A stretch of DNA of 61,541 nucleotides from an uncultured Clostridia bacterium (lineage in GTDB: Bacteria; Bacillota; Clostridia; Oscillospirales; Oscillospiraceae). Numbering within the stretch: position 1 is the stretch's first letter; every line of letters begins with the position of its first letter. Below, one piece after another: positions 59,106-61,541 of the stretch. The DNA lies in assembly GCA_947572235.1 (NCBI GenBank), contig CANPBB010000005.1, positions 1 through 61,541 on the forward strand, in the 5' to 3' direction. Under the pieces are notes generated by a model, which saw only the letters and a list, made by a program, of their open reading frames with translations, was not told the origin of the DNA and searched no databases. The position numbers and the translations under genes are program-made.

Positions 59106-59150
59106 AGGCGAATCATTTTTTATCGACATACGCGCAAGGCCCGCGGCCCC

Positions 59151-59191
59151 AAATAGCAAAGAACGCCCCGTGGGGGCGTTCTTTGCTATTT
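59151..59191. terminator. 19-bp perfect bidirectional terminator
   Basis: AAATAGCAAAGAACGCCCC (59151-59169) pairs fully with 59173-59191 around GTG. It serves mgtE rightward and the small gene at 59191 leftward. Confidence 0.95.
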
Positions 59192-59415
59192 TATTTGAAC
59201 AGCTTACCCAGCGCGTCCCCAATATCCACCGTGGCCAGCTTGGCCTTGATGCCGTTGACCAAGGGCTGGAGCTTCTCGTCGGGCAGGTCCACGCCCACCA
59301 GCTTCTCGATGGTCTTGATGGGGTCCTGCTCAAAGTTTTTCAGCAAGGCCGGATCGCTCTGGAGCTTTTTTACCAGCTCCTCCACCTTTTCCTTCACGTC
59401 AAACTTCAAATCCAT
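59191..59415 (-). CDS. Small helical protein of unknown function
   Basis: A 74-residue protein MDLKFDVKEKVEELVKKLQS with FEQDPIKTIEKLVGVDLPDE and LVNGIKAKL. It is all-helical, charged and without a signal peptide. Short proteins with a DPI-hinge like this occur singly in Clostridia; function unknown. Good GAGGAG upstream and its own terminator support it as a real gene. Confidence 0.8.
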   Translation of the reverse strand: MDLKFDVKEKVEELVKKLQSDPALLKNFEQDPIKTIEKLVGVDLPDEKLQPLVNGIKAKLATVDIGDALGKLFK

Positions 59416-59762
59416 GCCTATTCTCTCCTCCGCTTCATTTCGTCGGACCGCCGCCGCTTCCTCCCGCGGCCTCCGCTGTACTGATGATGCCAGAAAATGC
59501 CCTGTTTGTCAACCAAAACTTCCTATAGCTGCCAGCCTCCCCCCAAATCAGACATTTTTAGCAAAAAGCCGATCCCCGCAGGAGACTGCCGCCAGTAGAT
59601 TTTCCCCATAGCGCACCGCGGCATCGGAACAAAGGAGAGGGCGGAGCAGCCATAAAGCAGAGATTGTTTTCAGCAGGAAGATATGCTGTACTTCAATTAT
59701 ATTTGTATCTATTATAGCGAGTCCTTGCCCCCCTTTCTCAATCACCAATAACCGCCGCAAAA
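59416..59762. other. Gap of about 350 bases
   Basis: Holds the upstream region of the small gene and AT-richer sequence with no ORF, RNA or repeat recognised. Confidence 0.4.
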
Positions 59763-59802
59763 AAGATGGTACCGCTTGGATTCTCCCAAGCGGTACCATC
59801 TT
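59763..59802 (-). terminator. Terminator of the V-ATPase operon
   Basis: A perfect 17-bp stem AAGATGGTACCGCTTGG with a 6-base loop. Read leftward it is followed by TTTTT. Confidence 0.92.
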
Positions 59803-59853
59803 CTCATCATTCGCGCACCGAAACAAACGGTACAAAGGCGATCCAGCCGCCTC

Positions 59854-60567
59854 TTATACCTCCTTCGGCGCCTCGCCGGACTTCCCAAAGGCCTTGGCGA
59901 TCCGGTCGTTCTGCTCCTGCCGGTCCTCGATGGCCTCCTTCAGGACCATGTCCTTGACCTTCATCAGTCGGACAATGTTCCCGCGCTCATTCTCGTCCAG
60001 CTTCATGGAGATATAGCGGATATTGTGCTGGAAATTGGGGATCATCACGTACTCCAGCGCGTTGACGCGGCGGCGGGTTTTCTCGATATCCTCCGCCAGC
60101 AGCTGCATGGTCTTCTCCACCTCCGCCAGCTCCAGCATATCCTGAAACACGCGGCTGAGGGCCTCCAAGGCCGCGTCCAGCTCACCGCTGGTCTGGGCGA
60201 AGCCGTAGGGATAGATCTCCGTGGGGTCCTCATTTCTGGTGTGGAAGGTGTAGCGGGGCACATTGACAGACATGATGTTCTGAAACTTCATGTCCAGCTC
60301 CACACTCTGCTTGGGATAGAGCAGCGCCTGCTCCAGCATCTCCGGGCTCATGATGGCCGAGGCCACAGTGAAGGCCGCGTTGGCCTCCTCCAGCCCCTTC
60401 TCCACCTTGGCGCGGAGCACCCGGTTCTTACGCACGATCTCGAGGAACTGCTTCATCAGCTCGTCCCGCTTATCCTTCAGGAGCTTATGGCCCCGGGTGG
60501 CGGTTTTCAGCCGGCCTTTCAGCCGGGTCAGCTCCATTCTGGTGGGGTTTACGGTTGCGGATGGCAT
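59854..60567 (-). CDS. atpD: V/A-type ATP synthase subunit D
   Basis: A 237-residue central-stalk subunit: NPTRMELTRLKGRLKTATRG at the N-terminus, long coiled-coil helices, and the C-terminal VNALEYVMIPNFQHNIRYIS. It couples rotation between the V1/A1 head and the membrane ring. It starts 23 bases after the B-subunit stop and is the last gene of the operon, followed by a terminator. The ATG at 60567 has GAGGTG upstream. Confidence 0.96.
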   Translation of the reverse strand: MPSATVNPTRMELTRLKGRLKTATRGHKLLKDKRDELMKQFLEIVRKNRVLRAKVEKGLEEANAAFTVASAIMSPEMLEQALLYPKQSVELDMKFQNIMSVNVPRYTFHTRNEDPTEIYPYGFAQTSGELDAALEALSRVFQDMLELAEVEKTMQLLAEDIEKTRRRVNALEYVMIPNFQHNIRYISMKLDENERGNIVRLMKVKDMVLKEAIEDRQEQNDRIAKAFGKSGEAPKEV

Positions 60568-60590
60568 GGTATCTCACCTCTTTCTCCGCC

Positions 60591-61541
60591 TCACGCCTCC
60601 TGCTTGGGCAGGTACTTGTCAATCATGTCCTGCTTGATACGCTTCAGCTCGCTCTTCGGCAGAATGCTGAGCAGCTCCCAGCCCAAGTTCAGCGTCTCCT
60701 CCACGGAGCGGTTGGTCTCATAGCCCTGGGAGACATAGCGCTTCTCAAACTCGTCGGCAAACTTGGCGTACAGAAGATCGGTGGGGCTCAGGGCGGACTC
60801 GCCCAGGATGGTCATCAGCTCCTTGGCCTCCTTGCCCGAGGCGTAGGCGGCAAACAGCTGGTTCATGGTGGAGGCGTGGTCCTCGCGTGTCTTGCCCACG
60901 CCCACGCCCTTGTCCTTCAGACGGGAGAGGCTGGGCAGCACGTCCACCGGGGGCATGATGCCCTTGCGGTAGAGCTCACGGCTGAGGATGATCTGACCCT
61001 CGGTGATGTAGCCGGTGAGGTCGGGGATGGGGTGGGTCTTATCGTCCTCGGGCATGGTGAGGATGGGGATCATGGTGATGGACCCCTCCTTACCTAACTG
61101 ACGGCCGGCCCGCTCATAGATGGTGGCCAAGTTGGTGTACAGATAGCCGGGGTAGCCGCGGCGTCCGGGGACCTCCTTCTTGGCGGCGGAGACCTCACGC
61201 AGCGCCTCGGCGTAGTTGGTGATGTCAGTGAGGATAACCAGCACGTGCATCCCCTTGTCGAAGGCTAAATACTCCGCGGCGGTAAGGGCCATACGGGGCG
61301 TGGCGATACGCTCCACGGCGGGGTCGTCAGCCAGGTTGGTAAAGAGCACGGTACGGTCGATGGCGCCGGTACGCTTAAACTCGTTGACGAAGTACTCCGA
61401 CTCCTCAAAGGTGATACCGATGGCGGCGAACACCACGGCGAAGTTCGACTCGCCGCCCAGCACCTTGGCCTGACGGGCGATCTGCGCCGCCAGCTGGGCG
61501 TGGGGCAGGCCGGAGCCGGAGAAGATGGGCAGCTTCTGCCC
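60591..61541 (-). CDS. atpB: V/A-type ATP synthase subunit B, 5' end beyond the window
   Basis: The last 316 codons of the non-catalytic B subunit: [60 protein letters not shown], and [20 protein letters not shown]. The frame is open to the window edge, so the start lies outside. B and D next to each other fit the usual order of clostridial ntp/atp operons. Such ATPases in anaerobes pump Na+ or H+ by ATP hydrolysis or work as synthases. Confidence 0.97.
   Translation of the reverse strand, partial: GQKLPIFSGSGLPHAQLAAQIARQAKVLGGESNFAVVFAAIGITFEESEYFVNEFKRTGAIDRTVLFTNLADDPAVERIATPRMALTAAEYLAFDKGMHVLVILTDITNYAEALREVSAAKKEVPGRRGYPGYLYTNLATIYERAGRQLGKEGSITMIPILTMPEDDKTHPIPDLTGYITEGQIILSRELYRKGIMPPVDVLPSLSRLKDKGVGVGKTREDHASTMNQLFAAYASGKEAKELMTILGESALSPTDLLYAKFADEFEKRYVSQGYETNRSVEETLNLGWELLSILPKSELKRIKQDMIDKYLPKQEA

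Noticed and set aside
1-61541. tRNA genes
   Set aside because: No T-loop GTTCGAATC/GTTCAAATC block with a matching acceptor stem was found on either strand by reading; a tRNAscan-SE run would be decisive.

Overview
The window is a GC-rich chromosomal segment of an anaerobic, spore-forming Firmicute. The closest overall fit is the Oscillospiraceae/Ruminococcaceae group of gut Clostridia; this is inferred from gene content and base composition, not from a search. Evidence for sporulation is gpr, spoIID and bofA. Evidence for anaerobic energy metabolism is a V/A-type ATPase and a 2-hydroxyacyl-CoA dehydratase activase-like system. The grouping gdpP, rplI, dnaB, tilS, hpt, ftsH is typical of the origin-proximal region in Firmicutes. 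No tRNA, rRNA or CRISPR was recognised.

Layout. 1-6.2 kb: the end of a repetitive coiled-coil gene, mnmA, a duplicated-domain lipoprotein, tatD and ftsH. 6.2-15 kb: hpt, tilS, dnaB, an unknown gene, rplI, gdpP and an AEC permease, mostly leftward. 15-24 kb: gpr, rpsT, spoIID, a membrane protein with thiI, a DUF4291 gene, cinA and a deacetylase-like lipoprotein. 24-30 kb: a membrane protein, tadA, yaaL-bofA, then a decayed zone (dispersed repeat, IS630 remnant, SLOG pseudogene) and a slightly short Na/Pi cotransporter. 30-40 kb: a DUF362/aldo-keto reductase/MerR group under a MerR-type promoter, a glycosyltransferase with a collagen-like protein, dCMP deaminase, and a MocR regulator divergent from two ECF S-components. 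40-47 kb: a small Xre/membrane pair, two dehydratase-activase genes and a VTC polyphosphate polymerase. 47-57 kb: uvrA, uvrB and radC interleaved with five small Xre genes, two copies of a 93-residue unknown protein and a REP-type tyrosine transposase. 57-61.5 kb: an M-box riboswitch with mgtE, a small helical protein, and the V-ATPase D and B subunits.

The most notable theme is a probable REP/RAYT system. About twenty short palindromes, most headed by GTAG on one strand and often arranged as inverted doublets (REPIN-like), fill the intergenic spaces. One IS200-like HUH/Y1 transposase gene (RAYT type) lies directly behind uvrB, and two of the palindromes sit inside that gene in frame. Two further repeat families occur: a two-copy multi-hairpin element with compensating base changes, and a roughly 300-450 bp dispersed repeat in four copies. 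A divergent Xre plus 93-residue-protein cassette is present twice, each copy with a perfect TTGACA-17-TATAAT promoter.
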